64,000 nt of DNA from Roseobacter fucihabitans (GTDB lineage: Bacteria; Pseudomonadota; Alphaproteobacteria; Rhodobacterales; Rhodobacteraceae). Positions 27,923 to 37,948 of the stretch are shown in pieces (positions within the stretch are counted from its first letter, which is position 1; every line of letters starts with the position of its first letter). The notes below the pieces were generated by a model. The model did no database searches. It was given only the letters and a program-made list of their open reading frames with translations, and was not told where the DNA came from. Where the stretch lies: the NCBI RefSeq assembly GCF_014337925.2, contig NZ_CP143423.1, positions 712,501 through 776,500 on the forward strand, given 5' to 3'. The position numbers and the translations under genes were made by a program.

Positions 27923-28492
27923 TTACGGCGCAATCACCGTCTTGATGATCGCCTTGGCGTTGTCGCTGGCCCAATCCGCATCGCCGCGCAGCCGCGCCAC
28001 TTCGCGCCCTTGCGGGTCAATCAACACGGTAATGGGCAGTCCGAAAATCCCCATCTGGCTGGCCAGCGCCTGTTTTGGATCCTGATGACGGGGCAGGTTG
28101 TCGACACCGATTTCGGTAAAGAACTTCTTGATGCCTTCGGGTGAATTGCGCCCCGTCGCGATGGTCACGACCTCGAAACTGTCGCCGCCAAGCTCGGCCT
28201 GAAGTTCGGAAAGTTGCGGCATTTCCTTGCGGCAGGGCGCGCACCACGTTGCCCAGAAATTCAGAAGCACGTATTTGCCTCGGTAGGCCTCCAGCGACTG
28301 CTGGCCCGCGCCGTCAGCGAGGTTGTATTGGGCGTTTGAGACCGCTTCGGGCACGTCATGAAACACCAGTTTTTTCATATCGCCCTCACGGAGCAGGGCG
28401 GCCTGAGCCAAATCCGCAGCCGCGACACCGGGAGCCATGATTGCGCCCGCGCCAAGGGCCGTATAAACGAGCGCAGCAAATATTCTTTTCAT
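27923..28492 (-). CDS. TlpA/ResA-like thiol:disulfide oxidoreductase (periplasmic)
   Basis: Exported thioredoxin-fold protein of 189 residues. Signal peptide at 1-26 ([17 protein letters not shown]...), then the TlpA-type core with the redox motif WCAPC (Cys84 and Cys87) and the cis-proline element [10 protein letters not shown]. Such proteins keep cytochrome c or copper-site cysteines reduced. The ATG at 28492 follows GAGGGG. It is divergent from argH with only 24 bases between the start codons. Confidence 0.9.
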   Translation of the reverse strand: MKRIFAALVYTALGAGAIMAPGVAAADLAQAALLREGDMKKLVFHDVPEAVSNAQYNLADGAGQQSLEAYRGKYVLLNFWATWCAPCRKEMPQLSELQAELGGDSFEVVTIATGRNSPEGIKKFFTEIGVDNLPRHQDPKQALASQMGIFGLPITVLIDPQGREVARLRGDADWASDNAKAIIKTVIAP

Positions 28493-28516
28493 TTCCCCTC
28501 CGAAGGGTTCAAAACC

Positions 28517-29929
28517 ATGACCGATACGCCCGACCCCAAATCCGGCCCTGCCTCCAATCAGATGTGGGGCGGTCGCTTTGCTGCCGGGCCTGACGCGATC
28601 ATGGAGGCGATCAATGCCTCGATCGGGTTCGACAGACGGATGGCAGCGCAGGACATTGCAGGATCGCGCGCGCATGCCGAGATGCTTGGCGCAACCGGCA
28701 TTCTGGAAGCTAGCGATGTTGAGGCCATTCGGGAAGGGCTGCTCACGGTCTTGTCAGAAATAGACGCCGGGACGTTTGAGTTTTCCACCGCGCTTGAAGA
28801 TATTCACATGAACGTGGAGGCACGCCTGAAGGAGATCATTGGCGAACCTGCGGGTCGTTTGCACACCGGGCGCAGCCGCAATGATCAGGTCGCAACCGAT
28901 TTCAAGCTGTGGGTGCGCGACCAGCTGGACGCGGCGGAGGGCGGTTTGCTCATGTTGATCCGTGCTTTGCTTGATCAGGCCGAGGCGGGCGCGGGTTGGG
29001 TCATGCCTGGGTTCACCCACCTTCAAACTGCGCAGCCGGTCACCTGGGGCCACCACATGATGGCCTATGTGGAAATGTTCGGGCGCGATCTGTCCCGGAT
29101 GCGCGATGCGCGGGCGCGGATGAACACCTCGCCTCTGGGCGCGGCGGCCTTGGCGGGGACGTCCTTTCCCATCGACCGGCATATGACGGCAGAGGCGCTT
29201 GGGTTTGACGTCCCGGCGGCCAATTCGCTCGATGCGGTGAGCGACCGGGATTTCGCGCTGGAATTTCTCGGAGCGGCCAGCATTTGCGCGATGCACCTGA
29301 GCCGGTTTGCCGAAGAGCTGGTGATCTGGTCCTCCGCGCAGTTCCGGTTTGTGACGCTGAGCGATCGGTTTTCCACCGGCTCCTCGATCATGCCGCAGAA
29401 GAAAAACCCCGATGCCGCCGAATTGATCCGTGCCAAGGTGGGTCGGATTTTCGGGGCCAATACGGCGCTGATGATGGTGATGAAGGGCCTGCCGCTGACC
29501 TATTCCAAGGACATGCAGGAAGACAAAGAACAGGTGTTTGACGCCGCCGACAACCTGATGCTGGCGCTGGCCGCGATGTCGGGGATGGTGGCGGATATGA
29601 CGGCCAATCGTGATCAATTGGCGGCGGCTGCGGGGTCCGGTTTTTCCACCGCGACCGATCTGGCCGATTGGCTGGTCCGCGTTTTGGGTTTGCCGTTTCG
29701 CGACGCCCATCACATCACCGGCAGCCTTGTCGCGCTGGCCGAAAGCCGCGGGTGCGATCTGCCGGACCTGACGCTGGCGGATATGACATCGGCGCATCCG
29801 GGCATCACATCGGATGTATTTGCGGTGCTGGGGGTGGAAAATTCGGTAAACAGCCGTACCTCATATGGGGGAACCGCGCCCGATCAGGTGCGCGCGCAGG
29901 TTGCGCGATGGAAGGAAATTGTTGGATGA
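28517..29929 (+). CDS. argH: Argininosuccinate lyase, ArgH
   Basis: Cleaves argininosuccinate to arginine and fumarate. The 470-residue product starts [21 protein letters not shown], has [13 protein letters not shown] near residue 115, the [13 protein letters not shown] region, and the fumarase-superfamily signature [12 protein letters not shown] near 290 with the catalytic serine. The ATG at 28517 gives the usual length. Its stop overlaps the following mini-lipoprotein gene (ATGA). Confidence 0.96.
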   Translation: MTDTPDPKSGPASNQMWGGRFAAGPDAIMEAINASIGFDRRMAAQDIAGSRAHAEMLGATGILEASDVEAIREGLLTVLSEIDAGTFEFSTALEDIHMNVEARLKEIIGEPAGRLHTGRSRNDQVATDFKLWVRDQLDAAEGGLLMLIRALLDQAEAGAGWVMPGFTHLQTAQPVTWGHHMMAYVEMFGRDLSRMRDARARMNTSPLGAAALAGTSFPIDRHMTAEALGFDVPAANSLDAVSDRDFALEFLGAASICAMHLSRFAEELVIWSSAQFRFVTLSDRFSTGSSIMPQKKNPDAAELIRAKVGRIFGANTALMMVMKGLPLTYSKDMQEDKEQVFDAADNLMLALAAMSGMVADMTANRDQLAAAAGSGFSTATDLADWLVRVLGLPFRDAHHITGSLVALAESRGCDLPDLTLADMTSAHPGITSDVFAVLGVENSVNSRTSYGGTAPDQVRAQVARWKEIVG

Positions 29930-30099
29930 AACCATTTGTTGTTCTGATGTTCTGTGCGGGTCTGGCCGCTTGTGGCGTGGACGGTGAGCCGGTCACGCCA
30001 ACCCTGAATGGTGGTGTGAGCATCAATCAAAACGGCATTTATCCGAGCGCCTCTGTTGGTCTGGGGCGTGGGCCTTTGTCCATTCGCTTGGGCCTGTGA
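29926..30099 (+). CDS. Small lipoprotein downstream of argH
   Basis: Fifty-seven residues: a short signal sequence with lipobox LAAC (lipidated Cys16), followed by [20 protein letters not shown] and a glycine/serine-rich end. It overlaps argH by four bases and the next mini-lipoprotein by one base. Probably anchored to a membrane. Function unknown. Confidence 0.75.
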   Translation: MKPFVVLMFCAGLAACGVDGEPVTPTLNGGVSINQNGIYPSASVGLGRGPLSIRLGL

Positions 30100-30254
30100 T
30101 GCGGTGGTTCTGGTCCGGCGTGGTTTTGTTGGTCCTGGTCGGCTGCACCGGTCCCGACGGTCAGATACCGCGCGATGATGGCGTAAGACCCGAACAAGCA
30201 AGCGGCGTCAGCGTGTCAGGCTCCGCCATCATCGGTTACGTGAAAGGCCAATAA
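30099..30254 (+). CDS. Mini-lipoprotein of 51 residues
   Basis: Starts in the TGATG overlap with the previous gene. The product begins [18 protein letters not shown], a signal with lipobox LVGC and lipidated Cys16, followed by a charged, partly serine-rich tail ending GYVKGQ. The tandem arrangement of two lipoproteins with tight overlaps supports a real gene; no function known. Confidence 0.65.
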   Translation: MRWFWSGVVLLVLVGCTGPDGQIPRDDGVRPEQASGVSVSGSAIIGYVKGQ

Positions 30255-30255
30255 G

Positions 30256-30564
30256 ATGAATCACTTGCGTCTGGTCTGGCTGGTACTCGCCATTTGGGGG
30301 GCGATCCATCCGATGAGTTATTTCCTCCAGTGGTTTAACGCCAATGGGTATGATTTGATGGCCATGGTCGATGCCTGGCACGTCAATGCCGCGACCAGCG
30401 GTTTGGTCTGGGATCTGACAATTGCCGCCGTTGCACTGACGCTCTGGGTCATTGTCGACGCATTGAACCAGAAGAAATGGCAATACCTGATCGCGATTCC
30501 GGCGACCTTTATGATCGGTGTGAGCTGTGGCTTGCCGCTTTTTCTTTACTTGAGATCGAAGTAA
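30256..30564 (+). CDS. DUF2834 family membrane protein
   Basis: Membrane protein of 102 residues with three hydrophobic segments (about 5-25, 50-68, 77-97). Matches the DUF2834 pattern WLVLAIWGAIHPMSYFLQWF and a conserved WDLTIAAVALTLWVIVDA. It begins one base after the mini-lipoprotein stop, so it belongs to the argH transcript. Function unknown. Confidence 0.85.
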   Translation: MNHLRLVWLVLAIWGAIHPMSYFLQWFNANGYDLMAMVDAWHVNAATSGLVWDLTIAAVALTLWVIVDALNQKKWQYLIAIPATFMIGVSCGLPLFLYLRSK

Positions 30565-30804
30565 ACTCAAATTCTAGTTAAGCCACTTTTTGGACATAAG
30601 AGGGAACACGATTTTCGAACCGGAGATTGCATCCTTTCATCGGTCACAGCCCCTGATAGGAAATGGATGTAAATTCAGGTCGGCTTGGGGCGCTGTTTTT
30701 TCGTTCTGGAACTGTGCCGCGCGCATATCCCCGTCGAATTCCAATTTGAACAGGCTGGACGTTCTGGATACACACGCCGGGAATACAATTGGGCAAGGGC
30801 CAGC

Positions 30805-32070
30805 ATGGATCATTTTCTTTATCGCGACGGCGCGCTTTTTGCCGAGGACGTATCAGTTGCGACAATCGCAGCGGCGGTCGGCACACCGTGCTACATCTAT
30901 TCTGCCGCAACGCTTTTGCGCCATTTTCGCCTGTTTGACGAAGCCCTTGACGGGCTGGACCACCTCGTTTGTTACGCCATGAAAGCCGCCAGCAATCAGG
31001 CAATCCTCAAGACCCTCGCACAGGCGGGTGCGGGGATGGATGTGGTCTCGGGCGGGGAGTACATGCGCGCCAAAGCCGCCGGTGTGCCGGGCGAGCGGAT
31101 CGTGTTTTCCGGGGTCGGCAAGACGGCGGCTGAAATCAGGCTGGCGCTGGAAGGCGGTATCCGCCAGTTCAACGTGGAATCCGAGCCAGAGATGGAAGTG
31201 CTGAACGCCACGGCGCTGGCCATGGGCGTGAGCGCGCCGATCACCATTCGCGTCAATCCGGATGTGGATGCAAAAACCCACGCCAAAATCGCCACCGGCA
31301 AGTCGGAGAATAAGTTCGGCATTCCGATTTCGCGGGCGCGCGAGGTTTATGCGCTGGCGGCAACGCTGCCGGGCTTGGATGTCATCGGCATTGACGTGCA
31401 TATCGGCAGCCAGTTGACCGACCTCGCGCCCTATGAGCTGGCGTATCAGAAGGTCGCGGAACTGACCGAGCAACTGCGCGCGGACGGCCACACGATCACG
31501 CGGCTCGATCTGGGCGGGGGCCTCGGCATCCCCTATGCGCGCGACAATCAGGCCCCCCCTTTGCCGTCCGATTACGGTGCCTTGGTCAAACGCACGCTTG
31601 GACATCTTGGCTGTGAGATCGAAATCGAACCGGGTCGCCTCATTGCGGGCAACGCGGGCATCATGGTCAGCGAAGTGATCTATGTGAAATCCGGTGAGGA
31701 CCGCGATTTCCTGATCATCGATGGGGCAATGAATGACCTGATTCGTCCCGCAATGTATGACGCCTATCACGACATCATTCCCGTGCGCGAACCTGCGCCG
31801 GGCACCGAGCAGGTCAAATTCGATGTTGTCGGGCCGGTATGCGAATCCGGGGATACCTTTGCCAAACAGCGCGTCATGCCCCCCGTAGGGCCTGGCGAGC
31901 TGGTGGCCTTCCGCTCGGCTGGCGCATATGGCGCGGTTATGAGCAGTGAGTATAATTCGCGCCCGCTTATTCCCGAAGTTTTGGTGAATAAGGATCAATT
32001 CGCGGTTATTCGCCGACGTCCGACCTTTGACGAAATGATAAATCGAGATACACTCCCTGAATGGCTTTGA
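30805..32070 (+). CDS. lysA: Diaminopimelate decarboxylase, LysA
   Basis: PLP enzyme making lysine from meso-diaminopimelate. The 421-residue product has the PLP lysine in YAMKA (Lys60), VDVHIGSQ-like IDVHIGSQLTDL near 200, the glycine loop LDLGGGLGIPY and the C-terminal GPVCESGDTFA cysteine region, all normal for LysA. The ATG at 30805 gives standard length; the frame extends to 30685. The 240 bases before it show no gene. Confidence 0.96.
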   Translation: MDHFLYRDGALFAEDVSVATIAAAVGTPCYIYSAATLLRHFRLFDEALDGLDHLVCYAMKAASNQAILKTLAQAGAGMDVVSGGEYMRAKAAGVPGERIVFSGVGKTAAEIRLALEGGIRQFNVESEPEMEVLNATALAMGVSAPITIRVNPDVDAKTHAKIATGKSENKFGIPISRAREVYALAATLPGLDVIGIDVHIGSQLTDLAPYELAYQKVAELTEQLRADGHTITRLDLGGGLGIPYARDNQAPPLPSDYGALVKRTLGHLGCEIEIEPGRLIAGNAGIMVSEVIYVKSGEDRDFLIIDGAMNDLIRPAMYDAYHDIIPVREPAPGTEQVKFDVVGPVCESGDTFAKQRVMPPVGPGELVAFRSAGAYGAVMSSEYNSRPLIPEVLVNKDQFAVIRRRPTFDEMINRDTLPEWL

Positions 32071-32109
32071 GCACGTATCCCCGTGCGCAAAGACGAGCGG
32101 AGCAAAACG

Positions 32110-34689
32110 ATGGCCTCATTTTCCCGGCATGACGCGAAACGGACCCTCCATGCGGTGCGCTGGCCCTTACGGCTGACCTATCTGGGCATGCTGGCGGAAG
32201 CTCTGGTGCAAAGCCTCTGGCCATTGTTGAGCGTTTGTCTGTTTGTTCTGGCGGCTTTGATGCTGGGCGTGCAGGACATGGTGGCGGTCGAGGCCGTCTG
32301 GGCCATTGCGGTGGTGGCCGCCGTGGGCGGGGTGGTCACGCTAGGTTATGCCTTCCTCAAGTTCCGCCTGCCGACACGCGCGCAAGCGCTGGCCCGGCTT
32401 GATGCGAGCCTGCCGGGCAGACCCCTTCAGGCGCTCAGCGATACGCAGACCATCGGGGCGACGGATGAGGCCTCGAGCGCCGTCTGGCGGGCGCATCAGG
32501 CGCGTATGGCAAAGCGGGCCGCTGCGGCCGGACCGGTGCCTGCGGATCTGAATGTGTCTCGGCGGGACCCTTATGCGCTGCGGTATCTGGCGATCTTGGT
32601 TTTTGGCATCGCGTTGCTTTTCGGGTCGATCTGGCGCGTGGGATCGGTGTCGGACATGACGCCCGGTGATGGCGGTCTGGCATCGGGGCCGGTCTGGGAG
32701 GGCTGGGCCGAAAGCCCGCGCTATACGGGTAGGCCGACGATTTACCTCAACGACATCCCCGAAGGGGTTCTGAGCGTGCCAAAAGGCAGCCTGATCACCC
32801 TGCGCCTTTATGGTGAGGTGGGCGCGTTGACCCTGTCTGAAACGGTGTCGGGGCGTACCGAGGTGCCGCCCGCCTCTGATCCGGCGCAGGATTTTACCGT
32901 CCTGCAGGAGGGCACCATCGAGATCAGCGGCCCCGGCGGACGCACCTGGCAGATCGACGTGATCCCCGATGCACCGCCGCAGATTGCCGTGCTTGATGAT
33001 CCCTCCGCCTCTGCGATGGGGGAAACGACGCTGCCGTTTGAGGCCAGCGATGATTACGGTGTTGAGGCGGGTGAAGCCCGCTTCAGTCTCGATCTTGCCT
33101 CGGTCGAGCGGCGGCATGGGTTGACGATCGATCCGGAAAACCGGCCTGATCTGGTGGTGCCTTTGCCGACCCCGATTGCAGGGAATCGTCAGGCATTTGA
33201 GGAAAACCTGATCGAGGATTTTTCTGAACACCCCTGGGCGAACCTGCCGGTTCTGGTACGTCTTTCCGCGCTTGACGGTGCCGAGCAGGAATTTGAGACC
33301 ACTTCGCGCGAGATGCTGTTGCCGGGGCGACGTTTCTTTGATCCGGTCGCCGCCGCCGTAATCGAACAGCGGCGTGATCTTTTGTGGTCGCGTGAGAATA
33401 ACCGCCGGATCAGCCAGATTTTACGCGCAACGGCCTATCTCCCGGAGGATCTGTTTCGCAGTCAGACCGATGCGCTGCGCCTGCGCAAGGTCATACGTCA
33501 GCTTGAAACCTTTGCCAAACACGGGCTGAGCGATGAGATGCAGGAGGACCTGAGCGATGAAATGTGGGACCTCGCGATCATCCTTGAGGAAGGCGATCTG
33601 GCCGATGCTGCCGAGCGGATGCGCCGTGCGCAGGAACGCCTTAACGAGGCCATCAAGAACGGGGCTTCGGATGAGGAAATCGCCGAATTGATGCAGGAAT
33701 TGCGCCGTGCGACAGAGGATTATTTGCAACAGCTGTCCCGTCAGGCGCAGCGCCAGCAGCAGGAAAACGGCGAGCCTCAGCAGGGCGGTGACGAGAACGC
33801 CATGCAAATGACGCAGGACGATCTGCAACGTATGATGGATCGTATCCAGGAGTTGATGGAGCAGGGCCGCATGGCCGAAGCGCAGCAAGCCCTGCAAGAG
33901 CTTCAGGAAATGATGGAAAACATGCGCGTGACCCAAGGCCAGCAGGGTCAGGGCGGACAAAGCCCTGGGGAGCAGGCCATGGAAGGCCTGTCAGAGACGC
34001 TGCGCGAGCAACAGGGCCTGTCCGATCAGGCGTTTCGTGACTTGCAAGAGCAGTTCAATCCCGGCGCGCAGGCGGGTGAGAGTCAGGGCAACGAGGGGCG
34101 CAACGGCGGTCAGGGCCGTGGTCAGAGCCATGAGGGCCAGCAGGGTCAGGGCAATGGCGAACAACAGCAGGGTGGTGAATCCGGTGGCGGTGCGCAAGGC
34201 TCCATCGCGGATCGCCAGCAGGCGCTGCGGGATGAACTGCAACGCCAGCAGGGCAGCCTGCCGGGAGCCGGAACGCCTGAGGGTGACGCGGCGCGCGATG
34301 CGTTGGACCGGGCCGGACGTGCGATGGATGGGGCCGAGGAGGCCTTGCGCCAGGACGATCTGGCGGAAGCCATCGACAATCAGGGGCAGGCCATGGAGGC
34401 TCTGCGCGAAGGGATGCGCGCGCTTGGCGAAATGATGGCGGAGCAGCAGGCCAATCAACAGCCTGGACAGGGCACGCAACCCTCTGATCAACGTGCGGAA
34501 AACCGCGATCCGCTGGGTCGCGAATCCGGTAACTCGGGCGTGGATGGCGACAACAGCCCGCTGGCGCTGAATGATGATGCGTATGGCCGCGCGCGCGAAT
34601 TGCTGGATGAAATCCGCCGCCGGTCCGGTGAGACCGAGCGCCCGGATGTGGAGCGTGATTACCTCAATCGCCTGCTGGACCGCTTCTGA
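32110..34689 (+). CDS. TIGR02302 / DUF4175 family membrane protein
   Basis: Product of 859 residues. Two N-terminal hydrophobic segments (about 25-80), a third near 155-175, a periplasmic-type middle region, then a very long helical, glutamine/methionine/glutamate-rich part (about 540-790) likely to form coiled coil, with repeated GQ/QQ/EGQ tracts. The pattern fits the alphaproteobacterial TIGR02302 family, usually near argH/lysA. GGAG precedes the ATG at 32110; a GTG at 32083 is an alternative. It converges on a zinc-ribbon gene with no gap. Role unknown, cell-envelope location likely. Confidence 0.85.
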   Translation: MASFSRHDAKRTLHAVRWPLRLTYLGMLAEALVQSLWPLLSVCLFVLAALMLGVQDMVAVEAVWAIAVVAAVGGVVTLGYAFLKFRLPTRAQALARLDASLPGRPLQALSDTQTIGATDEASSAVWRAHQARMAKRAAAAGPVPADLNVSRRDPYALRYLAILVFGIALLFGSIWRVGSVSDMTPGDGGLASGPVWEGWAESPRYTGRPTIYLNDIPEGVLSVPKGSLITLRLYGEVGALTLSETVSGRTEVPPASDPAQDFTVLQEGTIEISGPGGRTWQIDVIPDAPPQIAVLDDPSASAMGETTLPFEASDDYGVEAGEARFSLDLASVERRHGLTIDPENRPDLVVPLPTPIAGNRQAFEENLIEDFSEHPWANLPVLVRLSALDGAEQEFETTSREMLLPGRRFFDPVAAAVIEQRRDLLWSRENNRRISQILRATAYLPEDLFRSQTDALRLRKVIRQLETFAKHGLSDEMQEDLSDEMWDLAIILEEGDLADAAERMRRAQERLNEAIKNGASDEEIAELMQELRRATEDYLQQLSRQAQRQQQENGEPQQGGDENAMQMTQDDLQRMMDRIQELMEQGRMAEAQQALQELQEMMENMRVTQGQQGQGGQSPGEQAMEGLSETLREQQGLSDQAFRDLQEQFNPGAQAGESQGNEGRNGGQGRGQSHEGQQGQGNGEQQQGGESGGGAQGSIADRQQALRDELQRQQGSLPGAGTPEGDAARDALDRAGRAMDGAEEALRQDDLAEAIDNQGQAMEALREGMRALGEMMAEQQANQQPGQGTQPSDQRAENRDPLGRESGNSGVDGDNSPLALNDDAYGRARELLDEIRRRSGETERPDVERDYLNRLLDRF

Positions 34690-35469
34690 TCAGGCGGCAG
34701 TCACAGTATCAAGCCACATCAGAAACCCCGCGATGCGCGCGTCCAGCCACAGGCGCGCCTGATCGACGGTGGCGATATAGGCGTCAATCCAGGGCGCGGT
34801 CTCCGGAATGGCGTTCGCCACCTGCGGCGCCATCGCGTAAAGCAGAACAAGCCCAGCGGCCAAGACGACCATCATGGTGAAACCCCGCCCGAAACTGCGG
34901 CGTGCGCGCGTTTCGATCTGGGCGGTTTGGCCTGCATCTTCCTTGGGCGAGCGATCGCTGTTGGATCGCATGGTCGAATTGATCTGGTTGACATCGGGCA
35001 AGGGCGCGCCGCCTGACCCGACTGCGGCCAGCGCGGTTTTGTCAGGGGAGGGCGCGGGCACCTCGCGTCCCGGTGCCGCCTCCCTGGAGGTATCACCTTG
35101 GGTATCCTTGAGGCCCAGGTCGGGCTGTGTTTCGACCGGAACGGAGGCCTCTTTCTGGCGCGCCTGCGCTTCAAGCTGCGCCTCTTCTCGCAGCACGTTT
35201 GCCACGGCGGCATCCAGCGGTTTTCTGCCCGGCATGGGGGGATCGCCCGCATGGCCCACATCCGAAACCGCTTCTGCCTTTTTGTCAGGCTCTGTCACGG
35301 GACGTCCAGGCAGCTTGGTTGCGGGCGGTGTCGGTGCCGCCTGCGCATCGGGGTGTTCTTGAAACCACGTATGTTCGCAATTGGAACATTGCACGTCACG
35401 TCCGTCCGGCAACAATGTGTCATCCGGAATTTCGTATTGCGCATCGCAGTTTGGGCAAATCAATCGCAT
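34690..35469 (-). CDS. MJ0042-type zinc-ribbon membrane protein
   Basis: Product of 259 residues. The first 35 residues form a zinc ribbon, with CPNC near residue 5 and CSNC near 28 and the typical YEIPDDTLLPDGRDVQCS start. A long low-complexity linker follows, then one transmembrane segment near 203-222 (MMVVLAAGLVLLYAM) and a short outer part. The MJ0042/DUF3426 pattern is common in proteobacteria; function unknown. It is divergent from ftsE across 150 bases and convergent with the DUF4175 gene. Confidence 0.85.
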   Translation of the reverse strand: MRLICPNCDAQYEIPDDTLLPDGRDVQCSNCEHTWFQEHPDAQAAPTPPATKLPGRPVTEPDKKAEAVSDVGHAGDPPMPGRKPLDAAVANVLREEAQLEAQARQKEASVPVETQPDLGLKDTQGDTSREAAPGREVPAPSPDKTALAAVGSGGAPLPDVNQINSTMRSNSDRSPKEDAGQTAQIETRARRSFGRGFTMMVVLAAGLVLLYAMAPQVANAIPETAPWIDAYIATVDQARLWLDARIAGFLMWLDTVTAA

Positions 35470-35619
35470 TCTACACGGTGCTCCATAGCCAACCCAACAT
35501 ATATGGCCAATTGTGTGGACCTTATTGCCAACACCTTCTCACTAAAAGTCTTAACTACGCATAAAGCTGCCAAGTGATGCATTGAAACCAGACCAGCGCT
35601 GAGGCACAACGGCGCAACC

Positions 35620-36315
35620 ATGAATTCGGGGGCCGTTGTGATCGAGCTGGAAAATGTCGCCTACAGCTATGGGGATGGCGCGCTTCTGTCTGATATTTCG
35701 TTGAAACTCGCGCCCGGATCGTTTCATTTTCTGACCGGTCCCTCTGGTGCGGGCAAGACGACCCTGCTGCGGCTGTGCTATGGTGCCTTATTGCCGAGTT
35801 CAGGCAAGATTACGCTGTTTGGCGATGATGTGCGCAGTTTGGAGCGCGACGATATTGCGATGCTCAGGCGCCGTATGGGCATGGTCCATCAGGATTGTCG
35901 GTTTCTGGATCACCTGTCGGTCGTTGAAAACATCGCCCTGCCACTCAGCGCGTCGGGCCGTCCCGCAGAGGCCGCCGGAGAGGATTTGAACGAATTGATG
36001 GCATGGGTTGGATTGACGCAGAGAGCTGATGCCTTGCCTCCGGAGCTTTCGGGCGGGGAACGCCAACGCGCGGCCCTGGCGCGGGCGGTGATCATGTCGC
36101 CGGACGTGGTGCTCGCGGATGAGCCCACGGGCAATGTGGATTGGGAAATGTCCCAACGGCTGCTGCGCCTGCTGGTGGAGTTGAACAAGATGGGTAAGAC
36201 AGTTCTGATCGCGACCCATGATTTGAGCCTGATCCGCGCGGCCAAAACCCAAATTCAGGCCCGTGTGCTCAGAATTGCGGGGGGGCGCGTGCAATTGGCG
36301 GGTGCGGATCTGTGA
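35620..36315 (+). CDS. ftsE: Cell division ATP-binding protein FtsE
   Basis: ATPase of the FtsEX complex, which activates peptidoglycan hydrolysis at the septum. The 231-residue product has Walker A GPSGAGKT near residue 41, a Q-loop in GMVHQDCRFLDHLSV, signature LSGGERQRAALARA near 144, Walker B VVLADEPTGNVD and H-loop LIATHD. Starts MNSGAVVIELENV; a later start at an alternative codon before IELENV is possible. It overlaps ftsX by four bases (GTGA). Confidence 0.93.
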   Translation: MNSGAVVIELENVAYSYGDGALLSDISLKLAPGSFHFLTGPSGAGKTTLLRLCYGALLPSSGKITLFGDDVRSLERDDIAMLRRRMGMVHQDCRFLDHLSVVENIALPLSASGRPAEAAGEDLNELMAWVGLTQRADALPPELSGGERQRAALARAVIMSPDVVLADEPTGNVDWEMSQRLLRLLVELNKMGKTVLIATHDLSLIRAAKTQIQARVLRIAGGRVQLAGADL

Positions 36316-37217
36316 GACGGCGATTGCGCGCTCTTTTGCAAATTGCGCTGGGGGATCCGCAGAGTGATCGTGTGGTGCCGCCGTCGGGGTTTACCGCACA
36401 GCTGACCCTTTTCACGGCGGGGGCGATGGCGTTTTTGGCAATCTTTGCGATGGCCTTGTCGCTGGCATCGGGCCGCTTGGCTGCACGTTGGGGGGATGAG
36501 TTGGCCCGCAGTTCAACCATTCGGATCGTTGCGCCGCAAGACCAGAAAGCCGCCCAAACAGAGGCCGCCTTGCGCATTTTGGAAACCACGGGTGGCGTCG
36601 CCTTCGCGCGCGCGCTTGATCGTGCAGAACAACAGGCGTTGTTGGCCCCGTGGTTTGGCGCGGACCTTGATCTGAACACGCTGCCGGTGCCGCAATTGAT
36701 TGAAGTCATCGAAGAAGACAGCGGCTTTGATGCCGCAGGTTTGCGCCTGCGTCTGGCCGCAGAAGTGCCCGGAGCGGTGCTGGATGATCATACGCAATGG
36801 CGTGCGCCACTGGTGCAGGCGGCCAACCGGCTGCGGATGTTGGGCTGGGTCTGCGCTCTCCTTCTTGGCGTGAGCACGGCGGCGATGGTCACGCTGGCGG
36901 CGAATGCGGCGCTGTCGGCAAATGCGCAGGTGATTGCCGTGTTGCGCCTGGTTGGTGCAACGGATCGCTTCATTGCACAGGCCTTTATCCGTCGTTTTAC
37001 CCTGCGCGCATTGGGGGGCGGGCTGGTAGGCACGCTCTTGGGTATGCTCGCCGTTCTGGCCTTGCCTGCGGCATCGGACGCGGGCGGGTTTCTGACCGGT
37101 CTTGGGTTTCAGGGCTGGCACTGGTTCTTGCCGATGCTGGTTCCGCTTTTGGCTGGCGCTGTTGCTTTTTTTGCCACCGGTGCCGCCGCGAACCGTACTC
37201 TCAAGAGGTTGGCTTGA
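36312..37217 (+). CDS. ftsX: Cell division protein FtsX
   Basis: Membrane partner of FtsE, 301 residues. Hydrophobic segments near 35-55, 178-200, 225-250 and 270-295, with a periplasmic domain of about 110 residues between the first two (the segment that contacts hydrolase activators), and the conserved NAQVIAVLRLVGATDRFI stretch near residue 208. Starts with GTG inside the ftsE stop. Its TGA overlaps the plsC-like ATG (TGATG). Confidence 0.92.
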   Translation: MRRRLRALLQIALGDPQSDRVVPPSGFTAQLTLFTAGAMAFLAIFAMALSLASGRLAARWGDELARSSTIRIVAPQDQKAAQTEAALRILETTGGVAFARALDRAEQQALLAPWFGADLDLNTLPVPQLIEVIEEDSGFDAAGLRLRLAAEVPGAVLDDHTQWRAPLVQAANRLRMLGWVCALLLGVSTAAMVTLAANAALSANAQVIAVLRLVGATDRFIAQAFIRRFTLRALGGGLVGTLLGMLAVLALPAASDAGGFLTGLGFQGWHWFLPMLVPLLAGAVAFFATGAAANRTLKRLA

Positions 37218-37948
37218 TGTTTCAATATATGCGTTCCGTTCTCTTCATCGTGCAGATGTATATTGCAATGCCGATCATCGGTCTGGGGTTCGCACCCTGG
37301 GCGATGTTCAGTCGCAAAGGGGCCTACGCCGCCTGCAAAACCTATTCGCGCTATGTGTTCTGGACAGCCAGATGGATGGTCGGGATCCGATGCGAGGTGC
37401 GCGGCACGCCGCCTGCGGGCGAGGCGCTGATCGCGGCCAAACATCAGTCATTCCTCGATATCATGATGATCTTTACCGCGCTGCCCGCCGCCAAATTCAT
37501 CATGAAAAAAGAGATCCTGATGACCCCGATCATCGGCCAATATGCAAAGCGTCTGGGCTGCGTTGCAGTGGATCGCGGCAAGCGTGGTGCGGCGATCGAG
37601 AAGATGGTGGCCGACGTCGAGGCCGGGCGTGCGGAGCCGGGGCAATTGATTATCTATTCGCAAGGCACGCGCGTGGCGCCAGGCGTGAGGATGCCCTACA
37701 AGAAGGGTACAGCCGTGCTTTACGAGCAACTCGCTCAACCATGCGTGCCGGTTGCAACGAACGTGGGTGTGCTGTGGCCTAAGCGGGGTCTGTTGCGCAA
37801 ACCTGGCGTTGCGGTTGTTTCATTCCTGCCTGCCATTGAGCCCGGCCTGGAGCGCGATGATTTCATGACCCAATTAGAGGCGTCTGTGGAGCAAACTTCT
37901 GATGCGTTGATGGCTGAGGCGGGCTTTGACGGGCTGCGCAATGACTGA
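37217..37948 (+). CDS. 1-acyl-sn-glycerol-3-phosphate acyltransferase (PlsC family)
   Basis: Phospholipid synthesis acyltransferase of 243 residues. N-terminal membrane segment near 8-30, the catalytic HxxxxD box in KHQSFLDIMMIF near residue 75, and the substrate motif YSQGTRV in place of the commoner EGTR. GRAEP and VPVATNVGVLWPK follow at normal spacing. It starts in the TGATG overlap with ftsX and overlaps the next gene by eight bases. Confidence 0.88.
   Translation: MFQYMRSVLFIVQMYIAMPIIGLGFAPWAMFSRKGAYAACKTYSRYVFWTARWMVGIRCEVRGTPPAGEALIAAKHQSFLDIMMIFTALPAAKFIMKKEILMTPIIGQYAKRLGCVAVDRGKRGAAIEKMVADVEAGRAEPGQLIIYSQGTRVAPGVRMPYKKGTAVLYEQLAQPCVPVATNVGVLWPKRGLLRKPGVAVVSFLPAIEPGLERDDFMTQLEASVEQTSDALMAEAGFDGLRND

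Noticed and set aside
27923..28675. Longer N-terminus (250 residues) for the TlpA-like protein
   Set aside because: The first 61 residues would overlap argH antisense and precede a clear signal peptide with its own ribosome binding site.
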